A stretch of DNA of 64,000 nt from Prorocentrum cordatum (taxonomy: Eukaryota; Sar; Dinophyceae; Prorocentrales; Prorocentraceae). Numbering within the stretch: position 1 is the first letter of the stretch; each line of letters begins with the position of its first letter. Shown one piece after another: positions 46,556-56,103 of the stretch. Location: assembly GCA_963575745.1 (NCBI GenBank), contig CAUYUJ010000892.1, positions 438,372 through 502,371 on the forward strand. Direction: 5' to 3'. A program made the position numbers and the translations under genes. The notes below the pieces were generated by a model that worked only from the letters and a program-made list of their open reading frames with translations, was not told the origin of the DNA and ran no database searches.

Positions 46556-46716
46556 AAGGGCTCCCAACTGCGCGCTTCGCACTGCGCGAAGCGCGAAGTG
46601 CGCATAACTTCGCGCTCCCGCGCCGCCTCCCAGGGGAGAAGAGGAGGATGAGGGATCGGAGCCGAACCGCGAAGCGCAAATAACTTCGCGCCCTCGAGGG
46701 CGCCCTTGCACCATGG
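46556..46716. mobile_element. Family N element
   Basis: CAAGGGCTCCC to GGGCGCCCTTG, with GCGCTTCGCGC-type arms and target copies related to GGTGCCAT/GCACCATG. A second copy is at 61191-61357. Confidence 0.65.
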
Positions 46717-46802
46717 GATACCAGATGCTCTCTGGTCGGATTTCGGCAAGTTGTCTGGAGGGCCCCCTCATTTCTCCTTACAGTAGGGGCCCGACCACAA
46801 GA

Positions 46803-46963
46803 ATTAAGTCCGGCCTGTCCCCCTACATGGGGGGTTTTGGACGAAAAATAAAACATATTCAAAAAATATTCAAACGATGCCCCGCAATATGAACAAAAAT
46901 GATCCCAAGACTATTTTTTGACTATTTTGAATGTTCCCCCTGTAGAGGGACAGGCCCGACTCA
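46803..46963. mobile_element. Family A element A10
   Basis: Flanks CCACAAGA (46795-46802) and ACACAAGA (46964-46971). It is within the large SRCR 2 intron, just upstream of a family N element. Confidence 0.75.
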
Positions 46964-47132
46964 ACACAAGAAACCTTCCACAAGAAACCCAACCATGAGA
47001 CCCCAGGACGTCCAGGCCACCGATTTGCGGCGTGGGAACGCTACGCCCCCCATCGCAAAACCATCGGACCCCGAGAAACTCGGGGCACCCTGGAGGCGAC
47101 CAGGGTGTTTCTTGGCATGGGTCTCCACTGTA

Positions 47133-47312
47133 AGCAAAAACTGTTTGGCTCTGTGCGGATTTCTTGGATCTGCGCTGGACCCCCCTCCCTGGCGCGCGGA
47201 GCGCTCCAGGGGCGGCGCCGGAAGCGCCGCCGGGATCATCCCAGCGCGGATATCAAGAATCTGCGCGGAGCGCCAACAGATTCTGATTATGCAGTTTTTC
47301 TGTTTCGGAGCC
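47133..47312. mobile_element. Family F element
   Basis: Hairpin arms with TTGGCGCTCC and GGATCCGCGC-type cores, same orientation. It is in the SRCR 2 intron beside a (GAG)n tract (47410-47665). Confidence 0.7.
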
Positions 47313-47404
47313 TGCCTCCTCTGGAAGTGGGCATTTGGGGCGCGTCCCGAACCCCTCCATGGGCGTCCTGGACGGTTCCGAAGACCACCAGGGCTGCCAG
47401 GATG

Positions 47405-47665
47405 CTCCAAGAAGGAGAAGGAGAAGGAGGAGGAGGAGGAGGAGGAAGAGGAGGAGGAGGAGGAGGAGGAGGAGGGAAGGAGGGAAGGAGGAGAAGGAGG
47501 ACGAGGAGGAGGAGGAACACGAGGAGGAGGGGGAGCATGTGGGAGAAGGTTGGAGGAGGAGGTGGGGGAGGAGGAGGAGGAGGAGGAGGAGGAGGAGGAG
47601 GAGGAGGAGGAGGAGGAGGTAGAGGAGGACGACGAGAAGGAGAAGGAGGAGGAGAAAGGAGGAGG
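47405..47665. repeat. (GAG)n tract
   Basis: At the 3' side of the reverse transcriptase element; a similar tract (51295-51490) lies at its 5' side. Confidence 0.85.
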
Positions 47666-47889
47666 GAGGACTGGACTGGACTGGATCTCATGGAAGCCTG
47701 GATTCCACCACAACAGCAACTCTGACTGCAACATGAAATCGCAAAGAGAGCATGACAACTGCTATGCTGAAGACTTCAGAGAAGAGGCCTGCAGGCCTCC
47801 GCCATTACACGATGATATGGATGGCTGCCGCGCTCTGCACAGGGCAGCACTGGCCTTGGCCAGCAACCCCAGGCGGCACGCGACCGCAC

Positions 47890-50800
47890 TCAGGGGGCTG
47901 GCTCTGAGGCGTGCGGTTCGAGTCTCCCCCTTCCCGCTCCACGACCCCGCGGCCCACGACCCCCACCACCCCGACCACGACCCCGTCCCCGTCCCACAGA
48001 AGCAGGCGTTGGCGGCGGTGGCATCACGATCGCTGGGGTGGCTGGGAGTGCTGGGTGGCTATATACAGCGACCTTATTGTGCATGCTATCTAGGATATCT
48101 TCCCTCACTACTCCGCGAGAGACCAGCTCACGGAAACGATCAGAATTCTGGAATGCTCTCACGACTCTCTGTTGGCCAGCAGTCTGGAGATCTCTCTCTC
48201 GAGTGGGCCTCTGGGAGCCGCTCCCGACAGGAGCCGCCCCCCCTCCAACTTCAGAAGGCGCTCGAACAGGTCCGCTAGACGACGACCCACCTCCATCTCC
48301 CTGTGGAACGAGAACATGATGATGGCTTTCTGCGGCTCCCCCTCGATTTTCTTCATGGTTTTTATTCGGAACATCCCGCACGCTCGAGACAGCTCGTTCA
48401 TGTCGATATTCTTTATCTTGCCCTCCCACAACTCTCTGAACTCCGTGATCAGTTTGCGCTCCTGCTCCTCTCCTGCTCCTGCTGCTGGACTGTGGGTGGC
48501 GCCATATGCCGTGGCAGCAACGAGAATGTGCAAGTGGGGCGGACCTCGGGCGAGCATCTCCTCCCTGGCGGTACGCCTGGCCTCGTCCCCTCCCTCCTTC
48601 TGGCGGTCCTTGAGGGCCTTCGAATCGTCGTCGTATGTCTTGCCTGCCTTGAGGCAAGCTGCTGCCAGACCGCTGCCCACCAGGATTTCGACTTTGATGA
48701 ATACGCATGCCGCCATGGCGGCGATCTCCCGACTGTTGCTGAGCACGAGGCGGGCCATTGTATTGACGAGCATGCGGGGTGCTTTGTCTCCCTGGGCCGA
48801 CTGCTTGAAATGCTTGGGCTTCCGCTCGGCTTGGGCCTGTTCGACTGTGGCGGTCCCCCCCTCGGCCTCCTCCTTCCTTTTCGGCATCTTGGACCACGAG
48901 GGGAAACTCAACTCCTCCATCGGCTCTGAAGGGGACCCTCACGGAGGACGGGGCGAACGGGGCGATCACAAAGGGCAGGTGGCTGCAGAGGTGGTCGCAC
49001 AGGTCCGAAAGACTCGAGCCCTTATATTCACAGCACGGACATGTAAACGAGGGTGGGATATCAGCAACAGTTTTCATAGTAGCTGGCCCACGTGTAATAC
49101 AGTGCCCCCGAGAAATAGACCCTTGTAGATGACGTCCCGCATTAGAGGTACTTGCAAACACCTGTCTGCAGTGAATACATATATTGCTGACTGTGAGTGT
49201 ATGTGCGAGATTTCTGACATGGTGAACTTGACGAAGATGATTCATGTAGCCCCGTCTATTGGAGAATTCCACTTTACACCTCTGGCCTTCAACCTCGAGC
49301 TCACGCACGAACATAGGGTCCTCGACGCTCCCCTCCGCGGCCGCTGCTGTCGAGTCGTGAGTACCCGCGGCTCCCGCCGACGTCACGGCGCAATGACGTG
49401 TCGGCGCAAGGGGAGGGATCGCCACCGAATGCACACGTGCTCTGAGTACCGAAAAATCGTATACAGAAAAAGTTCCGGCCCACTCTCGATCCCTGAGAAG
49501 ACGGAGGTCGCGGTACAGCTCATCCAGAAACTCTTCATCCAAAAGTCCTGACGCCCATCCTACCTCATGATGTACTTGTCTGACATAGGGAGAAGAAAAG
49601 GCAGATGGCAGAACACTCACCAACTGAGGTCGATGAGCGTCCGCGGGCATCTCCCCAAACAGGCTGCACAGCACTTGGCCACTGCTCTCGGGGTCCTTTG
49701 CCCAGCCTTGGTACATGCCCAGGCGTCTGACTGTCATCTCGACCTCACTCGGTGCAACCTTCCAGTAGTCCAGGACCTGCTTATTACTCATGCTCCTCAC
49801 CTTCTCCTCCCCGTTCACCACCTCCTTCTCCGATGCCTTGCCCCTCATAGCTATCCGTCCCATAGCTGCTAGCCCACAGTCCAGACGACGGTAATCCACC
49901 TTAGATAATGCGTATGACTCCAGCCCACTTAAGATAGCGTTCTGGGCGAACCCCAGGAACAGCACCCGCTTCCACTTATATGGCAACGGCAGGGACCAGA
50001 CACCCCCCAGGCTGTGGAACGTGCTCCTGGCAGCGACGAGACGCTTCCCAATCTCATGGGCGGCCGACTCACGCTGCACGAGAAAAGGGCCCAGGTACCT
50101 AGCCTCATCCTTGGGGGTGCCCTCCGTAAGCCGAGGATGGTCCCGAAGTATCTTCTTACACGTATGTGACAGCCTCGAAAAGTGGAACAGCAGCTGCTGT
50201 TTAGACATGTTCTGCCCGAAACCGAAGAGAGCCAACTTTTCATTGAGGATCTCGTCCGATAATCTGATCTTCCCCAGGAACCCCTCCAGCGAAGTCCCGA
50301 AATCTGCTAAGATAACCTTATTCAAGTCGTCGGCGTACTCAATCAACGAGAGGTCTGCCCTAATGTCGCCCCACTGTGCGTTGAGATCCTTAGCGCTTGG
50401 GTCCCTACTCCAGAGCTCCCCCCCCACCCCAGGATCGGTCTCGAGAACGTGGCCAGGAACATGGCGACAATGTAAGGATCACCCATCGTCCCCCCCTGCT
50501 TCGGCTGAACTGTGCATCTGGCCCCGCTCGTCGGGAGTTCAATCACTGAGTTCCGATAGCGCTGACGACATACTTCAACATCGTGGTCCGCACAATGTAT
50601 ACCTACGGTAGTGTCCATCGACTCGTGCGTGCTACTCGCAAATGCATTCGACATATCTTTCATACATACACAATGAGTTCTTGACGCCGCTCTTAAACGC
50701 CACATCGTACAATTAGATATAAGTACTGCATTCTCACGCCGTCGTCCCCGTACAAACCCGTGATCCTGGATAGAGGGCGTTGGTCGCAACTTCTTCGAAT

Positions 50801-51290
50801 AATATCCTTTCCCTATCGTCGGGAGCACATGCACGACACGCTTGCCCAGAGGTCCTACCATCAACGACTTCGGGAGCGCCGCTGCCTGACTGCGGTGCCA
50901 ATACAGAGGGGTAATATTATGCCGTCGAATCTTCAATAGTCCAACGTGCAAGAGGAACCACAGGGTCTTGTTGTCGGGGGGGTCCTCGCTCGCGCCCACG
51001 CCTAGGTTCTGCTGCATTCGCCACCGAGGGAAGAGACACATGTGCCAGAGTTCGAGAGGGGCAGTGCCCTCTGGGACCACACGCCTCTTGGGCGCGTCCC
51101 TGAAATACGAACGAAGGTTCTGGACATCAGTCTTAACTAAGGAGGTAAGCTCTGGGTCGTCGAGCTCGTAATCGTACGTCTCGCCCTCCCTCTCAGCTCT
51201 CCACTCCTCCCACACAATCGGTTCAACCTGCATACCGCCCTCGCAACCAGGTTTCTGCCACACGTGAAGCCAGTCCTCAGCATCTGGAGG
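47890..51290 (-). pseudogene. Frame-disrupted non-LTR-type reverse transcriptase element
   Basis: Reverse transcriptase motifs lie in order on the minus strand: motif A with KDMSNAF near 50640-50660, motif B with QGGTMGDP near 50475-50500, and the catalytic YADD at 50327-50338. The frame changes between motifs B and C at a run of eight C (50418-50425), so a one-base slip, real or a sequencing error, would join them. After a thumb-like region come two zinc fingers (CIHC...H and CPCC...H...H, about 49000-49260). Another frame carries a well-formed helical ORF (48159-48920), and a third a Gly/Arg-rich tail ending at 47890. No LTR, integrase or endonuclease was seen. The element sits within the intron that splits SRCR 2, in the sense orientation. 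Non-LTR (LINE-type) is my best class; it looks recent but broken. Confidence 0.75.
48159..48920 (-). CDS. Downstream ORF of the reverse transcriptase element, unknown function
   Basis: This is a 253-residue ORF, Lys/Glu-rich at the start (MPKRKEEAEGG), then helical with repeated Leu/Arg heptad-like patterns (for example ADLFERLLKLEGG). It starts where the zinc-finger frame of the reverse transcriptase fades, which suggests an overlapping second ORF or a frameshifted C-terminus. No domain is recognised. It is probably part of the retroelement rather than a host gene. Confidence 0.45.
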   Translation of the reverse strand: MEELSFPSWSKMPKRKEEAEGGTATVEQAQAERKPKHFKQSAQGDKAPRMLVNTMARLVLSNSREIAAMAACVFIKVEILVGSGLAAACLKAGKTYDDDSKALKDRQKEGGDEARRTAREEMLARGPPHLHILVAATAYGATHSPAAGAGEEQERKLITEFRELWEGKIKNIDMNELSRACGMFRIKTMKKIEGEPQKAIIMFSFHREMEVGRRLADLFERLLKLEGGRLLSGAAPRGPLEREISRLLANRES

Positions 51291-52273
51291 CGCAGAGGAC
51301 GAGGAGGAGGGAGGAGGAGGAGGAGGAGGAGGAGGAGGAGCAGGGGGAGGAGGAGGGAGGAGGAGGAGAAGGAGGAGGGAGGAGGAGGAGGGAGGAGGAG
51401 GAGGAGGAGGAGGAGAAGGAGGAGAAGGATGAGGATGAGGATGAGGATGAAGATGATGAGAATGATGAGAATGATGAGGAGGAGCAGGAGGATGAAGAGG
51501 ATCGCTGCCCAATGGACACAATTCAACTCCACGGAGACCCCAAGCGGCGTCAACGGGCCCCCCAAGGGGCGTCCAAGACATCAAAGAGAAGACCAGGCGG
51601 CCCTCCGGGAAGACAGCCAACATCGCACACAAGCCGAAGGGAGGCGGCTGGCTACTGAGCATTTGGCGTGCCATGACCCTCTCCGTTGAAGATGGTTCCA
51701 AGGCAACCTCGGAGGAGTCAGGAAGAGGCAGAGACAAACAACGAGGACCTCCAGATGACCCCCCCAGACGGCCCAGAACGGCTCCACGAGGCCCCCGATG
51801 TACGGGTAAAGAGGGCATTTTGTTTGTGTATTCGTCTCCTCTTCCGTTTCCTGTCCTCCCGCGTTGTCCTTCCTGCGCCTTTGGGCTCGCCGTTTCCCCC
51901 TCGGTCTCGTCTTCCTCCTCTTCTTCCTCGGCCCCTCGTCGCCCCCCCCCAAAAAAAGAGGGCCAATCTTTAGACTCACGAGACAGCCCCAAGAGAGAAC
52001 CCCCCCGGGGCCCAGGACGGCCGAGCGGGGCCGAGGACCGCACCACGTCGGCCGAGGGGGGCCGCGAGGCCAGGCCGGAGGGCCGCAATCGGGGGCCGCA
52101 AGGGGGAGCCGAAGACGACCCCCCAGGCGGCACAGCTGGCCCACACAGAGGCCCAACCATGGCAGACCACAAAGGTGTTTCACGTCGCGGCTTCCTGGGC
52201 GGTGCTCGAAGCGTGGCCACTCTGAGTGCTGAGAGGCTGGCGGAACTTGCCGCAGCCAAGCGGATACGGTCAC

Positions 52274-52817
52274 CTCCTGATCCGAATAGGGAGACTGCAA
52301 TCTTGGCCCCGTCGTAAAAACCCAACTGGCGGCACGCAACGCGGGCTGCTCTATCGTCAAAGCCATCGCCGCACACCGTGCCCCACTCGCCCGCGTGGTA
52401 AACCTCTAGTCTGCCAGAACTCGAGTCTGGACCATTGGTCACTTTCACCACTAATTCGTCGCACTCGTAAGTATACAACTCGCCGTCCAAGCACACCCCT
52501 CCCGTCGAGACGCAGTTGTCGATCCACTCTGGGATGCTCCGGTACGCTCCTCCGACGCAGACGTTGTCCTGTCGCGCGCAGGGCCACCGCAGAGTGTTGG
52601 TCTGTTCGGTCGCGGTTGAAAGACTGTTCTCGCCGTGCCTGCAGCAACTGATGTGGGAGCTGATCCAGTCTTCATAATAAAACAGCCAGTCATTTTCGTC
52701 GCCCCCTTCGACCAGTGGCACCTCGTTCTCTTCGACCCAGGACCAGAAGTCGGTCGGAACAAGCACCAGCCGACAGCGCCCGTTGCTGGTCGTCGCTTCG
52801 CACTGGATGCCGACGTC
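52274..52817 (-). CDS. End of SRCR 1, linker, and first half of SRCR 2
   Basis: The exon opens with DVGIQCEA (end of SRCR 1). About 110 residues of Trp- and Cys-containing linker follow, then a second SRCR start (VTNGPDSSSGRLEVYHAGEW, then GTVCGDGF, then VACRQLGFYDG) to about FGSGG. In this copy GEWGTVC is uninterrupted, whereas SRCR 1 carries an intron at that point. The proposed donor is GTGACC at 52273. A GC donor a few codons later is an alternative, and phase with the next SRCR exon at 46534 is not resolved. Confidence 0.85.
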
Positions 52818-52820
52818 CTG

Positions 52821-52936
52821 ATGGGCCGATTTTCCACCACCACTACGATAGGAGGAGAAGGAGGAAGAGGGGGAGGAGGACCTCCCCACCCTCCCTTCTC
52901 CCCCATATGGTAGCGGTGGTGGAAACTTGGCCCATC
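52821..52936 (-). mobile_element. Family G element acting as an intron in SRCR 1
   Basis: Ends ATGGGCC...TTTCCACCACC and inverse. Perfect target duplication ACGTCCTG at 52813-52820 and 52937-52944. The predicted intron is 52818-52941. Confidence 0.85.
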
Positions 52937-52941
52937 ACGTC

Positions 52942-53159
52942 CTGCTCATGGTCACACTCATGATGCCAGCTGGCTGCACACAGGCCAAAAGCTGTCTCGT
53001 TGCCGCTGCAATTCACACCGCTCAACCAGACTGGGTCGCCCTCGTCACCGCTGGCAAATCCGCCAAGGCTCGTCGTCTGGCCTCCCGACATGCCCATGTG
53101 ACGGCACACCACCTCGGCATCTGCACCGTCAAACCCATCGCCGCACACCGTGCCCCATG
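52942..53159 (-). CDS. SRCR domain 1, main body exon
   Basis: It continues the domain: WGTVCGDGFDGADAEVVCR, then VWLSGVNCSGNE and the C-terminal ECDHEQ. These are the conserved Cys, Gly and Trp positions of group SRCR proteins. It is 218 nt (two bases plus 72 codons) and ends at the codon before DVGIQCE, which begins the next exon. The expected C-x-H-x-x-D-V-G spacing is restored exactly if the 124-bp family G element between them is removed. Confidence 0.85.
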
Positions 53160-53363
53160 CTAGAAGAAGGAAAAACGGCATAAACATAAAACGTTGGGCG
53201 CTCCGCAAAGATTTCTTGGATCCGCGCTGGACCCCCCTCCCTGGCGCGCTCCGAGCGCCAGGGGCGGCGCCGGAGGCGCCGCCGGGGGGGCCCACCCCAG
53301 ATCCAAGGAAGCCGCGCGGAGCGCTCCAAAAGTTTATGTTTGTGCCGCTGTTTCTTCTCCGAC
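53160..53363 (-). mobile_element. Family F element acting as the intron of SRCR 1
   Basis: A long near-palindrome: ends AGAAGAA/TTCTTCT, then AACATAAA, GGCGCTCCG and GGATCCGCGC arms around a GC-rich centre. The predicted intron runs GTCGGAG...TTCTAG (204 bp). Removing it yields YHNGT-A-WGTVCGDGF, one codon longer than the unbroken second SRCR. Confidence 0.85.
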
Positions 53364-53436
53364 CTGTGCCGTTGTGGTAGACTTCCAGCCTGCCAGACAT
53401 CGAGTCGGGGCCGCCAGCCAATCGGACGTGCTCCAC
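53364..53436 (-). CDS. SRCR domain 1, N-terminal exon
   Basis: The sequence VRLAGGPDSMSGRLEVYHNG matches the first strands of a scavenger receptor cysteine-rich domain. The exon begins after CTCAAG (53437) and ends inside an Ala codon at 53364, directly before a GT donor. It is 73 nt, ending in phase 1. The next exon starts with two bases and continues WGTVCGDGF, the hallmark of the family. SRCR domains mediate extracellular protein or ligand binding. The domain is split by a family F element used as an intron. Confidence 0.85.
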
Positions 53437-53678
53437 CTTGAGCAGGGACCGACCGTCCCGGCGTTCCTATAGGCCTACCACGCAATGTTTTTAGAACCCA
53501 AGCATGTTTTAATGACAAACATTTTTTTTCAGAACGTAGGCCCGATGTGTTCACACCAGACGGTCTCAGCCAGAAGTGTTCTAAGAACCTTTCGTGCAGA
53601 CCACAGAAGATTCTTAGAGCATCATTTGGTTGGCCTATAGGCGAGCTAGGACGCTTCGCCACTGCTTGACTGTACCAC
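53437..53678 (-). mobile_element. Family H element acting as the intron before SRCR 1
   Basis: Minus-strand ends TCAAGCAGTGGCGAAGCG and inverse of GAGCAGGGACCGACCG. Flanks GGTGGTAC/GGTGGAGC. GT donor (53678) and AAG acceptor restore the frame exactly. Confidence 0.8.
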
Positions 53679-53730
53679 CGCCGCCATCGCGAGGCGCCAG
53701 GAAGGGGGGCCCTGCTGGCGGTACGCGATG
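53679..53730 (-). CDS. Short exon just upstream of the first SRCR domain
   Basis: The frame ends with residues WRLAMAA and stops at a GT donor (53678). Joined to the exon starting at 53436 it reads VEHVRLAGG, the usual entry into an SRCR domain. The upper boundary is approximate because the acceptor lies at the edge of a family M repeat (53747-53935). Confidence 0.45.
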
Positions 53731-53746
53731 TGCGCCCCCCCCCGTT

Positions 53747-53935
53747 TTTCGGGGCGCGCAAACATGGATTACCGATCCATGGATTTGGCGCGCGGTCGCC
53801 AAATCCATGGATCGGGGGAGGTACCCTCCCCGAAATGCGGCCGGGTGCCCCCTCGTTCGGCGGCGTCGCTAACGACATGGAAACGGGACCCGTCGCTAAT
53901 CCACATCCCCTTGATCCATGTGTTGCAATCGCCTG
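53747..53935. mobile_element. Family M element
   Basis: Same hairpin as at 35.3 kb. It lies immediately above the exon preceding SRCR 1. Confidence 0.65.
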
Positions 53936-54266
53936 ATCCCCAGAGATCCGATGTTGTGACTTTTTCAATGCGGGGTCCCCGGAAGCCTCGACCCCTTCCC
54001 CAGAACCGGTTCTTCATCCCGCATCGTTTCTTGACGGTCCCCAGGCCCGGCGAGGGCCCCTATAGGGGCCGAAATCTGCGAGAGATCTCCGCCTTGACTT
54101 TTCTGGGCGTGGCTTAATGGGGGGGTCACAAATGGGGGGGTCAGAAAAGGTCCCCTTTCGTGCCGCTTTCGGGCCCCTGCAGAGCCCCAGGGGGCTCGTT
54201 TAGGTACCGTTTGGGTACCTTTTCGGACCACCCTCGCCACCCCCCCAGTTATGACCCCCCCCTTAC

Positions 54267-54394
54267 GCGGCGCCCAACTTTTCCAATGCGTTGGATCTCC
54301 GGGCCCACCGCAGCTGGCGCCGGGTCTGCGGGCGAGATGACGACGAGGCCGTGCGTGCCGGCCGCGCGGCCCCCGCCGGTCACGAGGCGGACTC
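54267..54394 (-). CDS. Exon of unknown function after a family I intron
   Basis: It starts after CCCGAG (54395) and reads a hydrophobic, Gly/Ala-rich stretch (GLVVISPADPAPAAVGP) to a canonical donor GTAAGG at 54266. The frame continues exactly from the exon ending at 54572. Function unknown. Confidence 0.45.
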
Positions 54395-54571
54395 CTCGGG
54401 GATGGACAGACCCCCCTTTGGTAACACGTGGCTTAGTGAAAACGCCCCGAGGCCCAAACCTGGAGGGCGCATGCCTGGAAAATGACGGCCGCGGCGCCCT
54501 CTCGAGAACCGAAAACGGACAATTCACTAATCGACGTGTCACTGCTGGGGGTTCTGTCCGCCCCCGGACTC
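54395..54571 (-). mobile_element. Family I element acting as an intron
   Basis: Flanks GGACTCCT/GGACTCCG. Ends CGGGGATGGACAG and inverse. A GA-AG intron restores the frame exactly. Confidence 0.75.
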
Positions 54572-54683
54572 CGGAGTAGGCGACGTGCGGGCTCGCCGCG
54601 AAGCCGGAGCCTGCGGGGCGTGAAGCACGCGGGAGCCTCTCCGGCGCCTCGCTCGCCCCCGTCTGTGCCTCGCCTTGCTGGCT
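54572..54683 (-). CDS. Exon of unknown function before a family I intron
   Basis: An acceptor ending GTGCAG near 54684 opens a frame ending with residues PHVAYSG, cut inside a Gly codon at 54572. Joined to the exon starting at 54394 it continues VRLVTGGGRAAGTHG without a frame change. The donor dinucleotide would be GA, a class reported in dinoflagellate genes. No domain is recognised. Confidence 0.45.
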
Positions 54684-54699
54684 GCACCCGCCCTCCTCC

Positions 54700-55085
54700 T
54701 CACCCCTCACCCCTCCTCCTCCTCCTCCTCCTCCTCCTCCTCCTCCTCCTCCTCCTCCTCCTCCTCCTCTCCTCCTCCTCCCTCGGAGAAGAGCGTTAGG
54801 GGGGAGACGAGCGCGTTCCACGACTGGAACGAGCGCGTTAGGGGGGGAAGAGCGTTAGGGGGGGGACGAGCGCAAAGTAACGACTGGCAAGTGGCCCGGA
54901 TCGGCCGCGTGGAATCTTCGATATATTGCATCGAAGCAGACATGTGCTTTTCGGACGTTTGCGAGTAGGCACTTTGCGAGTATTGGAAAGCGCTCGGTGA
55001 TTGCTGGCTGGACCCGCCCTCCTCACCCCTCCTCCTCCTCCTCCTCCTCCTCCTCCTCCTCCTCCTCCTCCTCCTCCTCCCTCGA
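54700..55085. repeat. Two CTC-cored repeats with a shared AT-rich segment
   Basis: GGCTG(G/C)ACCCGCCCTCCTC, (CTC)n, then AGAGCGTTA at 54690-54850 and 55005-55100. Between them TTTGCGAGTAGGCA and GCTCGGACG-like motifs recur from 25560-25620 (family J). Confidence 0.65.
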
Positions 55086-55829
55086 GGAAGAGCGTTATTA
55101 GGGGGGAAAGGGAAACCAGCCCAATAATGAGGGGGGTAGGGAGAAACGTCGGCCCGGAATCGGCGCTCGATATGCCCTCGATAGCGAATCCGCACATGCC
55201 CGTGCGGGGCATCCTATCGGGCCCCTATCGGCGATGGATGGGCGATTGGAGGCCGGTGCATCCCCCCTGAGCCTATCCCCGTCTAACGTTGCCCCTGACC
55301 ATCCTCTCTCCTCCTCGTCCTCCTCCTCATCCTCCTCCTCCTCCTCCTCTCTCCTCTCGTCCTCCTCCTCCTGCTCCTCCTCCTCCTCCTCCTCCTCCTC
55401 CTCCTCCTCTGGGGAAGCCCAGAAACACGATACAGCTGCTCCACGGCCCTCTCCGTTCTGACCAGAATCTCGGGGTGGATCCAGCGGTGGCGACGAGGAC
55501 CTCCCAGGAGGCGCCCCAAAGGGGAACACGGGAGAAGAGTGGCGGTGCGTGCGGTTACAGGCCCTTCGTCCGATCCTCGCTCCTCTTCGGGCCCCTGCAT
55601 GGGCCCGCGGCCCGCGCTCATGAGCCGGTGGCCCTGTGGTGCTCGGCTGGAAATGCAGGGCGACCCCGGTGCGGGCGCCATCGGGCGCGGAGGAGCTGCA
55701 AGGTGGACGGTCCTGCTGAGTGGGGAGGCGTAGCTAGGGAGGTCTTCGTCGTAACGAGCCAGAGCTATCTAGTCCGAGGAAGGGGCCACTACTGACCTGG
55801 ACTGGCCCACATCAAGACCCAGACGAAGC

Positions 55830-55935
55830 GGGATTCAACAAGATCGTGCCGCACCAGGCCAGTTCTCGACCACGGAAATACCAGCGGCGATGCTGACCCT
55901 CCCAGAAGCTGCATCGTAGGCAGAGCGGAGGGCAA
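55830..55935 (-). CDS. Exon of unknown function downstream of a family A introner
   Basis: After the acceptor GCTAG (55936) the frame reads through a helical-looking segment (ALRSAYDAASGRVSIAAG, then an ISVVENWPG stretch). A GT lies after NWPG, shortly before an in-frame stop near 55840. The exon above the introner (to about 56099) is open in the matching frame. No family is recognised, and the lower boundary is approximate. Confidence 0.35.
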
Positions 55936-55942
55936 CTAGCGT

Positions 55943-56103
55943 GAGGTCGGGCATGCCCCCCTATAGGCGGACTTGGGACGAAAAATGAAGCATACCCCCA
56001 AAATGCTCCCAAATGGTAAAAAGGTACTCAAAAAATCGTCCTCAGACTATGTTTGGACTATTTTTGAAGATCCACCCCTGTAGAGGGACAGGCCCGACTT
56101 AAC
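55943..56103. mobile_element. Family A introner A11
   Basis: ACTAGCG flanks both sides (55935-55942, 56104-56111). The predicted intron is 55936-56098. Confidence 0.75.

Noticed and set aside
47890-48940. Gly/Arg/Ser-rich C-terminal extension in the YADD frame
   Set aside because: Most of it overlaps the better-formed ORF at 48159-48920 in another frame. Only the last ~80 residues look possibly real.
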